DNA from: Hygrophila difformis | Taxonomy: Eukaryota > Streptophyta > Magnoliopsida > Lamiales > Acanthaceae | DNA: 64,000 nucleotides | Assembly (NCBI GenBank): GCA_030278955.1 | Contig: JAOANR010000012.1 | Span: 27,149,977-27,213,976, forward strand | Direction: 5' to 3' | In this document: piece after piece, positions 36,601 to 47,606 of the stretch | How the letters are laid out: every line of letters begins with the position of its first letter | Numbering within the stretch: the stretch's first letter is position 1 | Program-made: the position numbers and the translations under genes | Notes under the pieces: generated by a model | What the model saw: only the letters and a program-made list of their open reading frames with translations | What the model was told of the DNA's origin: nothing | The model's database searches: none

Positions 36601-36640
36601 CTAGGATTTTTTGCCCGCTACGCACGTGCGGTTTGTTCAT
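36601..36640 (-). mobile_element. Helitron 3' end (5' end not found)
   Basis: On the minus strand CCGCACGTGCGTAGCGGG (stem CCGC/GCGG) is followed by about 10 bases and CTAG (36604-36601), then T. This fits a Helitron 3' terminus of an element extending rightward. Its 5' end was not identified. Confidence 0.55.
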
Positions 36641-37205
36641 AACCTTTTAGGTAAACAAAACCAATAATTTTTGTGGCATTTTTATAGTTAAAAGTGTTAA
36701 GATGCACCCGTTTATAACATACCGGAGTTCAAACATCTTAACTTATTTATTATATCTAAAAAAACATATATAAGATAAGGCTAGAGGAACACTGGTGGTA
36801 TAGTTCTACAGGTTAAAGTAACATATATAAAAATGAGAAGGATGAGATCTAAATAAACATGTATGGATGGGAGCTCTTTTCAAATACCAAGATATAATTA
36901 TATATTTCATCACAATTCAACATAGCCCCAAGATAAAAGCCATAAAGGGAATTCAATATCATTGCACATCAAATAATGAAAGCGATTCCCTTTAAAGTTA
37001 AAAATATGTATTCCTCTTAATTTTATTTTCACGTGGTCAATACAATTATGAATGAAACAACTATAGAGCTCTGAACGATCTCTTCAATATCTCAAATCAA
37101 ATATGCAACGACATTCATATGAAATTGCAGTTCAGATGGTTGAAATATATAAGAATAAGTGTATGATGTATTGTGCAATCAGAGTGTTCACAAAAAATAT
37201 CATTT
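36641..37205. other. No gene seen
   Basis: AT-rich sequence, presumably the body of the Helitron ending at 36601. Confidence 0.4.
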
Positions 37206-37380
37206 TATCTTTTATTAAGATCGAAAACCCTTAGGCATGTTGCTGCTTGTTGGGGAGACATTCTATCTTTTATTAAGATCGAAAATATGTAGGCATGTTG
37301 TTGTTTGTTGTGGAGACATTCTATCGTTTATTAAGATTGAAAACATTTAGGCATGTTGCTTCTTGTTGTGGATGTATTGG
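37206..37380. repeat. 58-bp tandem repeat, three units
   Basis: Units at 37206-37263, 37264-37321 and 37322-37380 share TTTATTAAGAT(C/T)GAAAA, TAGGCATGTTG and CTTGTTG(T/G)GG. Non-coding. Confidence 0.92.
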
Positions 37381-37599
37381 CTCATCCCTCCCTAGTGCAT
37401 AATGTGTAGTCCTTAGGTTTTAAGTGAGATCTTTTCTCTATAGGTACAATTTGTGAGTAAAAATATAATTAGGTTAAAGTGAACAATATAGATATATTGC
37501 ACATGTTGTCTGCTACCAACATTAATTTCCATAAGACAGTATCTACAATTTATAGTTCAACTATTAATTATTTATTTTATAGTATGAAATCTAAATGGT

Positions 37600-37853
37600 C
37601 TGGTAGGATCTTCATTTGTCTACTTTTTAATTGCGCATAGTATTAACTATTCATTAAGTCATTTTAATCAAAAGTTTAACATAGAGAAAATATAGTCAAA
37701 TGAGATGTAGTTAGATTTGTCTAATCACGTAGTTTATAATATTAATTTTTTACATTTTTTTACTTATATACAATTAAGTTATTAGTATTTAAAAATGTAT
37801 CTTGGACTGCGTGAAACGCAGAAGGAGTGCATTTAAAATAGAACAGAGGAAGT
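37600..37853. mobile_element. Degenerate Stowaway-like MITE
   Basis: Internal sequence (GATTTGTCTAATCACGTAGT, then TTTTTTACTTATATAC) and the right end AATAGAACAGAGGAAG parallel the Stowaway at 38576. The left end is eroded. Confidence 0.5.
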
Positions 37854-38575
37854 ATAAGCTAATCAACAGGGGAAGAATGTCAAAATTGAGATACTGAGAT
37901 AAAATTTAGTTGATTTCTCAAAAGGATCGAGATAAAAATTGGAAAAGAAAGAACAAAACTTAAAAAAAAACATAACTGAAATGGAGGCATTTTTTCGAAC
38001 ACGTTGAATACTGCCTAATTTCCTATAAATAATCCACATTAAGAAACCTAAATGTAGAAAGATATCAAATTCATTGCCACTGACATCGGGAATTCCAGAA
38101 TCTAACCAATCAAAACAAAATTGGAATGAAAACCAAATTGCTTAAGTTCATTCAAGAATCCTTGAATCTTATGAAGACTATTTTATCAAGAGAAATAATG
38201 GCAACATAAATTCATTGTGGTTTTTCTGAAGTGAAAAAAAGAAAAAGAAAAAAAAAGAAAAGCCATAAACGTAAAATTCAAGGTTATGAAGACTATTAAG
38301 TATTTAACAATTTAGTGACAGAATTGACTATCTAACCCAATATTTAAAATTTGAGAAAACATGTTTAGTACTACTATTCAAATTAAAGGCAGAGGAGATC
38401 AGGTTATCATTCCTCATTGATGGAAGAATTAATAAAATAATAACTGAAAAAAAAATAAAAATTCATTCTTATTTAACTGGTCAATTGAACACTGTAAAAA
38501 TAATTTGGTGAAACTGATGTAGATAATGTAAAAATTACACTAACATTATGCAACTTAAAGAATACAAAATCACTA

Positions 38576-38834
38576 CTCCCTCCGTCCCGGTAGAAACGTC
38601 TTGTTTGACTTTTTGACACTGTTCATTGTTCAAATTTGACTCAATATTATTATAAGTATAGATTTGGAAAAAATAGTCGAGTTTGGTCTTATTAGATTCG
38701 TCTAATCGTATAGTTTTAGAATATATATTTTATATAATTTTTACTTATATATATTTTGAAATATGAACGATTAAAGAAGTGCATTGGATTGTGTGCAAAA
38801 GTGAAATAAGACATTTTAAATAGGACGGAGGGAG
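38576..38834. mobile_element. Stowaway MITE, 259 bp
   Basis: Ends CTCCCTCCGTCCCG and TAGGACGGAGGGAG, flanked by TA (38574-38575, 38835-38836). Well preserved. Confidence 0.93.
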
Positions 38835-39753
38835 TATTATGTTCATAAGTATTTGTATTTGAAACACAAGAGAAATGAAGATAATATATATACATATGTG
38901 TTCATAATAGTAATATTATTATGTTCATATGAAAGATGCAAGAAATTATCTAGAACAATTGTTACCAAAATTTTAAAAGCCAAATTAAATTAAAAATTAG
39001 TCATATGTAAATACAATTCACCCAATTTAATTGTTAATATCAAAATTATAATTATATTTATATCTATAATTTAAAACAAATTCAATAATTATTTTATTTA
39101 TATTATGTAGTTTATTAAAATTATTTTATGTTAAAAATTATATTTAAAAATTAAACCTGATACCAAAAATTAAAATTAAAATATGATTATATTTTTATAA
39201 CGGATTTTAATTTCTTATTATATATATAGTTTGATAAATTAACTGAATTATGATTATTATTAATTAATTTTTTAATTTATTATATTAATGAAGGTTAATA
39301 TTTCAGGCTCAAATTTTTATATAATTAATATAATATATTTGAAAAGGTAACATATTCAATTAAATAATATATATCGAGCAAAAATTAAAGAATATATTGG
39401 TTTAACTAAATCTATCATATTATCAAATATATGATAATTTATTTCTAATTTATATCCTTTTCAAATATATGAAAGATTTTTTTCAAGATTTTCTTATACT
39501 AATAATTAGATTTACTACCTAAATATAAGATTTAAAATATTGATTAACTTGGCAAGTAGGATGATTCAGCGCTGACGTGTAATTAATTTGGATGACTGAA
39601 CGTTTCTGGATGATTAATCAGCGTTTACGTAGAAACCCAAGGCATAATTACAATATAACCCTTAAAATTAAAAAAGGATGGAATATATTTAATAAGGGCA
39701 ATACAGTCTGCACATTTCAAAAAGTATTCAGGATTTATTATATAAATAAATAT
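38835..39753. other. AT-rich, no gene seen
   Basis: Strongly AT-rich sequence with no coherent reading frame or paired repeat found. Confidence 0.5.
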
Positions 39754-40943
39754 GAGGTAATAATTAAAATAGGCCACCAGAAGGAGTCATTTCCATTTTT
39801 TGGCCACGATATTTTGATTTAGAGAAAATAGCCATTAGAAGGATTTCGGGTCTGAATTTAGGCCATTGGGCTGGAATTCGGTGGCCTAAAAGTGGAAATG
39901 ACTCCTTCTGGTGGCCTATTTTAATTTTTTTCAATTATTATTTTTATTTATTCAAATAAAATAAATAATACTCGTTCTGTACCATTATTTATGTCCTACT
40001 TTCTTTCTTTCTTGTTCCAACATTTTTTTTTATTTTATTTCCATTTGAAAATAATTAAATATTAATTGTCAAACATACTCATCGTATCGTATTAATAAAT
40101 AAATATATTAAACGTTCAAACTCATTACCATTAATAATTACAATCCAACCTACAACCATATATCAGTAAAGCACACATAAATAAATAAGTTAAAATTATA
40201 AATTCATTACAACCACATTATATAAATTCTTAAGCTACATTCTTTAACCCTAATATATCCTTATATTTAATACTAATTATCCCCACATAAAATACCATGT
40301 CCGAAAATTTTGGGATACTTATAATAAAACATGTTTATTTTTTACTTATAATTTATTTAAATATGTGTTTGTTTTACTTATTTTATAATATATTTGAATT
40401 AATATTTATTTTATTTCTTATATCACTCAATCCGTCCCATTATTAGTGTTAAAAAGTAACTTAAAAATTTATATAATGTGATTGTAATGAGTTTATAATT
40501 TTAATTTATTTATTTATGTGTGATTTACTGATATGTGGTTGTGGGGTGGACTATAATTCTTAATGGTAGAGGGTAATTTGAAAGTTTAATATATTTATTT
40601 ATTAATGTGAGGTGGTGAGTAGGTTTGACGATTAATATTAATTATTTTTAAAAAAATGAAATAAAAATATTGGAACAAAAAAAGAAGAAAGTAGGACATA
40701 AATAATAGCACAGAATGATTATTATTTATTTTCATTACATAAAATTAAAAAATAATTGAAAAAAACTAAAATAGGCCACCAGAAGGAGCTATTTCCATTT
40801 TTAAGCCATCGCAGCCCGAATTTCAGCCCAATGGCCTAAATTCAGGCCCGAAATCCTTCTAATGGCCTATTTTTCTAAATCAAAATATCGTGGCCTAAAA
40901 GTGAAAATGACTCATTCTGATTGCCTATTTTAGTTATTACCTC
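39754..40943. repeat. Long inverted repeat with nested hairpins, 1.2 kb
   Basis: Arms of about 490-500 bp (39754 to about 40245, and about 40445 to 40943) are reverse complements over most of their length around a ~200-bp centre. Each arm starts with a ~170-bp segment that is itself flanked by inverted repeats: AATAGGCCACCAGAAGGAG and CTCCTTCTGGTGGCCTATT at 39769-39924. The structure is a hairpin within a hairpin. It could be a foldback/MITE-type element or an inverted duplication. No TSD was established. Confidence 0.85.
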
Positions 40944-41112
40944 TATAAATATATATCCATGTTGCAAAAAGAAAAAAAAAAGGTTTTTCATTGCAACTTT
41001 ATGTAAAATTAATTTAGGATTTTTCAGTATGCTTTCATCCGCATTAATTTAACCACATTTTTAGGAATATATATATATATATATCTATTATCGCCAGCTG
41101 AGTCTTCGTTTA
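40944..41112. other. No gene seen
   Basis: Short AT-rich gap with a TA run (41070-41088) before the copia element. Confidence 0.4.
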
Positions 41113-41254
41113 TGTTAGAATATTGAAATAATTGCCAAAATTAATTTCAAAGAGTGTAAAAGTACATATTTATAGTTACACGAAAGGGCCGGACCACATG
41201 GTTGGGCCAAGAATAAACTACACAAACTAAAATATATACAACATATATTTAACA
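41113..41254 (-). repeat. copia 3' LTR
   Basis: 142 bp. On the plus strand it ends TTTAACA next to a run of C, the complement of the polypurine tract GAAGGGGGG (41255-41262). Confidence 0.93.
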
Positions 41255-41269
41255 CCCCCCTTCAAACTC

Positions 41270-44200
41270 AAGGTGGTAATGTCGACACCAACATGAGTTT
41301 GTCAAGCAGTAGACGGAAGCGACTAGGAAGAAGCGACTTTGTGAAGATGTCAGCAGTTTGATTAGCAGTAGGAATATAGTGTTAAAGTACAGTGCCCCGA
41401 GCAACATGGTCACGCACAAGATGGCAATCAACCTCAATATGCTTCGGCGCTCATGAAACACATCATTATGAGCTATTTGGATAGCACTCTTACTGTCACA
41501 ATAAAGGGAGGTGGAGGGTGGTTGTGGTGCACCCAAATCAACAGGTAACAAGAGTAACCATAAGAGCTCGGCAGTGGAGTCAGCGAGGGCACGGTACTCA
41601 GACTCAGCACTGGAACGCGCAACCGATGTTTGTTTCTTGCTACGCCAAGAAATAAGAGAATCACCCAAAAAGAAACAATATCCGGTGGTAGAGCGACGAT
41701 CAGTAGGATCATCAGCCCAATCAGCATCTGAGTAGCCAGTAAGAATCAAGGAAAACTGAGCCAAAAAATGTAAACCATGGAGAAGTGTACCCTTGACATA
41801 CAGGAGAATATGCAGCATAGCAGAATAATGAACAGTCCGAGGGGCAGTCATGATTGAGTAACAATGTGAACTGCATGAATGATGTCAGGCCGACTAACAA
41901 TCAAATAAATCAAACTCCCAACAAGCTGGCGATATAAAGTTGGAATCCTCTAGTAAAGTGCCATCAAGAGGAGTACGACGACAATCATAATTAAGAGGTG
42001 TGGAAGTCATCTTACAATCAGTGAGACCAGCACGAGCTAGAAGATCTGATGCATACTTAGCCAGAGACATAAAGTATCCATCAGGCAAGTCAGAAATCTC
42101 GAGGCCTAAGAAATATCAAAGACAACCAAGGCTCTTCATCGCAAAGTGTTGATGAAGATAACGCGGAAGATCAGAGATAGCCGATAAATCATCACCAGTA
42201 ATGATCATGTCATCAATATACAAAAGAAGAATAATGATCCCAGAAGACGAGCGACGGATAAAGAGAGCATGGTCATGACTGCTACAAGTAAAACCATACG
42301 CTAATAAACTCGAACTGAACTTCTGATACGAAGCCCGAGGGGCTTGCTTCAAACCATAAAGAGCCCGGCGAAGCTTACAAACCTTTCAGATGAATCAAAT
42401 CCAGGAGGAGAAGTTATATAAACATCCTCAGACAAATCCCCATGTAAGAATGCATTCTTCACATCTAACTGCTTAAGAGACCAGCGACGAGCAGCAGCAA
42501 GAGCAAGTAAACAACGGACAGAGGTAAGACGAGCAACAGGTGCAAAAGTCTCCTCATAGGCTATGCCATACTCTTGAGTATAGCCCTTCGCAACCAAACG
42601 AGCCTTATAACGCTCAATGGATCCATCAGAATGAGTTTTAATCTTGTATGTCCATCTGCAACCATTGGCTTTCTTACCAGGAGGTAAGTCCACCAAATTC
42701 CAAGTATGTGTATTGGCCGAAGCTTGTAACTCCTCTGACATAGCTTGCCGCCACAAGGGATCACTCTGGGCCTCACGAAATGACCTAGGCTCATGGTGAG
42801 ATAAAATAGCAGAATAACAATGATAATTACGAAGATGAGCAGGAGGATGACTTACACGAGTGGAACGAAGAGGGGCGACAGGATGCACGGGAAGTGGCGC
42901 AAACTCAGAAGGCGCAGGCGGGTCTGCTGCATCAGGAGGTGGCAAGACAGGCGGATCATCTGCAACAGTGGAAGATATAGTAGGTGGATCATCTCCAACA
43001 GGGGAAGGTATGATAGGTGGATCATCTGCAGTATGGGAAGGTACGGTAGGAGGATCTAGGAAGAGAAAAGAGAATGGGGCGTGACAGAAATAGAAGAAGG
43101 GACATGAAACTGGGACAGAGAAGAGGACATTTTGGTTTCCCAAAATGTAACATGACAAGAAATACGGAGATGACAAGAAATGGGATCCCAACATCGGTAA
43201 CCCTTATGCTCTACCCCATAATCCAAGAGACAACACAGACGAGCACGGGTTTCTAACTTATTGCGCTCATGAGGAGGAAGAAGAACCAAATTGACACAAC
43301 CGAATGGTCGAAGCGAAGAATAATCAGGAGGCTTACCAAATAGGATTTCAAAAGGACTGACTTGAGGAAGAACGGATGAGGGAAGCCGGTTGATGGTATA
43401 GACAGCAGTAAGTGCAGCCCCCCTAAAAATGATCAGGACATGCATCAGACGAAAGGAGAGCACGGACAGTATCTAAGATATGACGATGTTTGCATTCCGC
43501 CCTACCATTTTGTTGAGATATATAGGGACAGGAGCGCTGAACCACAGTACCTGATCAGAAAGAAAATGAAGGAGGGAAGAATCACAATATTCAAGGGCAT
43601 TGTCAATACGTAGTGTGCGTATAGGACAAGAAAACTGTGTACGAATCATGGTGGCAAATTGCGCATACACGGTAGATAGCTTAGAAGGACTCTTCAAGAA
43701 ATAGATCCAAGTAAAACGGGAAAAATCATCAATAAAAAAAACAAAATAACGACAACCACTCATAGATGCAACAGGAGATGGACCCCAAATATCAGAATGC
43801 ACTAAATAAAATGGTTTTTCCGCAGCGCATAGATTTTGGGAAAATGAAATAGCGGGTTGTTTGCCATGTTTACAATGCAACCACTGAAAGGGCTCAAAAT
43901 GTCCAGGACAAAGGAGACCTTGCCTATCCAAAAACTGAACCTTACTGGAAAAAGCATGACCAAGGAGAAGATGCCACTGAAGACTGGGAGAAAGGGGTGT
44001 GGCAGCGGCATAAATATGGCAAGAGGGGGATGGTTGAAGAAAATCAAGCTCAAATAACCGACACGTCTTGTGGCCCTTCCCAAGAATTCGACCCGTCTGA
44101 GAATCCTGAACCTGCACACCAGAAGGGGAAAACAAGACATTGAGACCACTATCAACAAGTTGCCAACAGAAACAAGATTTAAGGCTAATTGGGGTATACA

Positions 44201-44970
44201 ATAAGTATCAGAGAGATGAATAGAAGGGGATGACACAGTGCCAGTGTGGCTGACACTCATATAGGTGCCATTGGCAGTATAGATAGGGGGTAATGAAGAA
44301 ACAACAGAAGAATTTGACAAAATACTAGAATCAGATGTCATATGATTGCAACAACTACAGTCAAGATACCAAGAAGAGTTACCAGAGATGGCAGATAAGG
44401 CAGAATTATAACCTAAAACCTGTTTGAAACCGGCTTCAATATCTTGAAGGGTGAGAGGCGACTCAGAAGTGATAGTAGCAGCAGCAGTGACAGAAGGAGT
44501 TCCAGGAGACCTGATACCTGGAGATCTATTAGATTTAGAAGGACAGTTTGGAGCAATATGCCCCAAATGATGACAAATGTAACACTCCACCTTAGGACAT
44601 GTGGCAAATGAGTGCCCAGTCCTCTTGCACTTCCGACAATATTGATGAATATGAGGTGTAGCCAACAAAGAAGGAAGAAAAAAGGAGAAATAAAATCCCT
44701 GCGAACATCCATTTTCTCCATAGCCAAAGAGAAAACAGAACACAATATATATATGCGAAATGATGCACGAATAATCGACGCACGAACACGAACACGTCAG
44801 ATGAAAAATCCGACCACACCACGATGACTGGAACAGTGGCAGACCTAGGCTATCAGAAGACGACGCCGGAAGGCGGCCGAATGCACCGCCATGCGTCGCT
44901 GGAAGGAACGGCCAAAAAGATTGGTCGGAAAACGTCAAGTCGCGCGTGTAGGGACCACGCGCCACCAATC
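41270..44970 (-). pseudogene. copia gag-pol relic
   Basis: Read on the minus strand: two CCHC zinc knuckles (CRKCKRTGHSFATC and CYICHHLGHIAPNC, about 44640-44540); a protease-like region where the expected DSG is DCS (YLDCSC, about 44365); the integrase zinc region and core (HSDIWGP; RIDNALEY) at about 44050-43560; reverse transcriptase with [20 protein letters not shown] and YIDDM at about 42800-42180; and RNase H with YSDADWAD and SSAESEYRAL at about 41760-41270. Most of gag upstream of the knuckles is missing. Several frameshifts separate the domains (near 43470, 42400, 42100 and 41430), so no polyprotein can be made. Confidence 0.92.
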
Positions 44971-45114
44971 GCCACCAAATTTGGTGGGCAAGGTCGCCTT
45001 CACACGAAGAATTGGATGGTATAGGCGGTGACGTCCGGAGACCATCGGAGATCGGCGAATAGTCTGGCGGCTGCTAGGGTTTTGAAGTAGTTTTTCAAAT
45101 TTTGAAGTGTTTTA

Positions 45115-45126
45115 GCTCTGATACCA
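45115..45126 (-). other. copia primer-binding site
   Basis: TGGTATCAGAGC on the minus strand, directly adjacent to the 5' LTR. It is the classic copia site complementary to initiator-methionine tRNA. Confidence 0.95.
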
Positions 45127-45268
45127 TGTTAGAATATTAAAATAATGGCCAAAATCAATTTCAAAGAGTATAAGAGTACATATTTATAGTTACACGAGAG
45201 GGCTGGACCACATGGTTGGGCCAAGAATAAACTACACAAACTAAAATATATACCACATGTATTTAACA
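45127..45268 (-). repeat. copia 5' LTR
   Basis: 142 bp, TGTTAGAATATT...TTTAACA on the plus strand; nine substitutions relative to 41113-41254. Confidence 0.93.
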
Positions 45269-46685
45269 AAATGGATTTTTTTAAGTGCTTTTTATTTTTA
45301 TTTTCACTAAATAAACATCTTTTTAACAATAGTTTCAAGTCTATTATGATAATATTTCTATATGTGTAAAAAAGAAATATCAAAAACTTTTGGCTTATGT
45401 ATGTGACTCTGTCATTTTTAAAAATAATTTTATTTAAAAAACGAAGCTCTATATTTTAAGCAGAAGCCAAAAATAATAAAAGTAAACTCATTCAAACACG
45501 GGCCTAATGAGATAACATATAACCTTAAATCCAATAAACTCCTCCTCACTGTGGTGCTCAGTGTTGTATTTGTTTTTAATGAAGAAATTTTGTTGGCTTG
45601 AGTGGCTTAAGGGCAAAAATTTCATCTAATACTTTGTTATAGTATTTGAAAATTGGGTATGGGGGGGGGGGGGGGGGGGGGGGGTGGGGGGTGGGGGGAA
45701 GTGAATTGGATATTGAATTCAGTAGCCAAAACTTTCAGTAGTCACTAGTCAATGTGATTCAGTACCTGAAATTTTGATAACTAATGAATTCAATTCAGTT
45801 AAATGAAATCAAATTTTTTTTTTTTTTTAATTTTTTCTTGTAGGGTTAACTTATTGGATCTCATCTTTGAGTGTGTTGTGGGGTGGGGGTGTGAGTGATT
45901 GTAAGAAAACTTCTTTTCAAGTGTCAAAGTCAAACTGAAACTTGCATTGGTTGCATTCTGAATAAGGCGCTGCACTGCAACAATAACATACTAATCTATT
46001 TGAAAATAGTGATCAGGTCAAGGTGGTGTTGAAATAACCAAACAAGAAAATGAATGCCACTACGTATATATTGTAGAATTGAAAAGAATCTCTCACTTGA
46101 GAGTTCAGGCATTTAGATGAGCTTCGAACAAGTCCAAATCCATGTCTTATGTTTTTTCTGCCCCATGCACCAACTTCTATTTCTACTTCTACTGCCCAAA
46201 ATAATAGCTTTGCCATTTCATTTTATTTTCGATGCAGTGGAGACAAGAATTTATAAAATTAGATATTGATGGTTACAAATATTTTTTGTACCACTATAGG
46301 AAATGTCGCGACAACCCACAAAGCAAAAAGGACCAAGATTCAAGATTCTTGGGATGGATAAACTATTCATTATTATCATTATCATTAGGTTGAAGTTTAA
46401 TTCATACCTCAATCCCTAAAATTTAAAACATACAAATGTACTCTATCTTAAAATATAAATAGTATAACATATTGGTGCCATTTTGAGGAGAAGGAATCCA
46501 CTAGTGAATAATAGATCTGTTCTCTCTCAAATGGCCCATAGACAATTATGATTCAAAATATTGAAAAACAAAAACAATTTAATTTTGTAAATAATAAAAA
46601 GAAAGAAGGTTGTTTTAGTGTAGAGTGTGGAGACATTGGTGAATGTATGGGAATTTAGGAATTAAAGACATGTGAGTAATATACT
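45269..46685. other. No gene seen; contains a long G run
   Basis: 45661-45700 is an almost pure poly-G tract, possibly length-variable or assembly-affected. No reading frame is supported. Confidence 0.6.
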
Positions 46686-47586
46686 TGTTGGGACCAGTCG
46701 ATCAAGCCGGCCAAAAGCAGAAAAGCCATAAGTCTGACTCGGCAGAAAAGGCATAATCAAGATTCGGCTGAAAAAGTAATATTCTAGACTCCCGTGAAGA
46801 GCATGAGTTGAACCCTGGAATATGGCAGAATATGGCAGGGAAGTTATTTTAAGAGGAGCAGTTATTTTATCAAGTGGGAGTTATTTTCTCAACACATCTA
46901 TAAATACCCCACCTCATAGAGATAACAACTACCCTTGGTCAACCCCCAATTTACTCTATCTTTGTATTTTACTTTTCAGTACCTTTATTGCTTTCCTTTT
47001 ACAGCTTTCCCTTTACAGCTTTCCTAGTTTAGCTAGCTCAATTCTAAATGAATTAGCCGCTTCCCCTTGGTCGACGGTAAATTCATTGTTTCAAATTCCT
47101 TGATGGTGTGTATCCGTTCGATTATAGAGAGATTCATGAGATTTGGACTTCCTGCGCATTCAAGATCTAACGCATATTCAAGTCTGGTGGATTCAAGCCA
47201 AGAACACGGGTATCACGCTTGATTATCAAAAATTCCCAGCTAATTGGACTTCCTGCGTTCTGGTCGCATATTCGGTTAGTTGAGAATGTACAATAACTCC
47301 AGATCTGTAACTGTATTTGTTCTTTGAATAAAGGATCAATATCAATGATAGATGCTTCATTTTGTTCCCTGCATAATGTGAGTATTATTGCCTTTGCTGA
47401 TGAGTGGCGATGGAATGGGTATTTCATTGGATTGGATGCAATAATTGATACTGATATTTCATATATTTTTTATGGGCGCATTTTCTCTAAGTCTAATTCG
47501 AACCCGAGCCGGTTTGATCCTTTTCCGGCCGCTTCCCTCGAAGAGAAAAAGGTCCTTGGATGGTCCGATTTTTGGCCGCTCCAACA
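46686..47586 (+). repeat. LARD 5' LTR
   Basis: Starts TGTTGGGACC and ends GCTCCAACA. A TATA-like CTATAAATA (46908-46916) and AATAAA (47330-47335) fit a promoter and polyadenylation signal. Confidence 0.93.
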
Positions 47587-47606
47587 TTGGCACGCCCAGT
47601 GAGACG
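47587..47606 (+). other. LARD primer-binding site candidate
   Basis: TTGGCACGCCCAGTGAGACG directly follows the LTR. It has the form of a plant Ty3/gypsy PBS (TGG start), but the tRNA was not identified. Confidence 0.55.

Larger units (their letters stand above)
41113..45268 (-). mobile_element. Ty1/copia retrotransposon, decayed, short LTRs
   Basis: Two 142-bp LTRs (TG...CA) bound a minus-strand gag-pol relic with copia domain order PR-INT-RT-RH. A PBS matching initiator-methionine tRNA and a GA-rich/G-run polypurine tract lie just inside the LTRs. The LTRs differ at 9 of 142 positions (about 6%), so the insertion is old. The bases flanking the element (GTTTA and AAATG) do not match, so there is no TSD. 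The short LTRs suggest an Ale-like lineage (low confidence). Confidence 0.92.
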
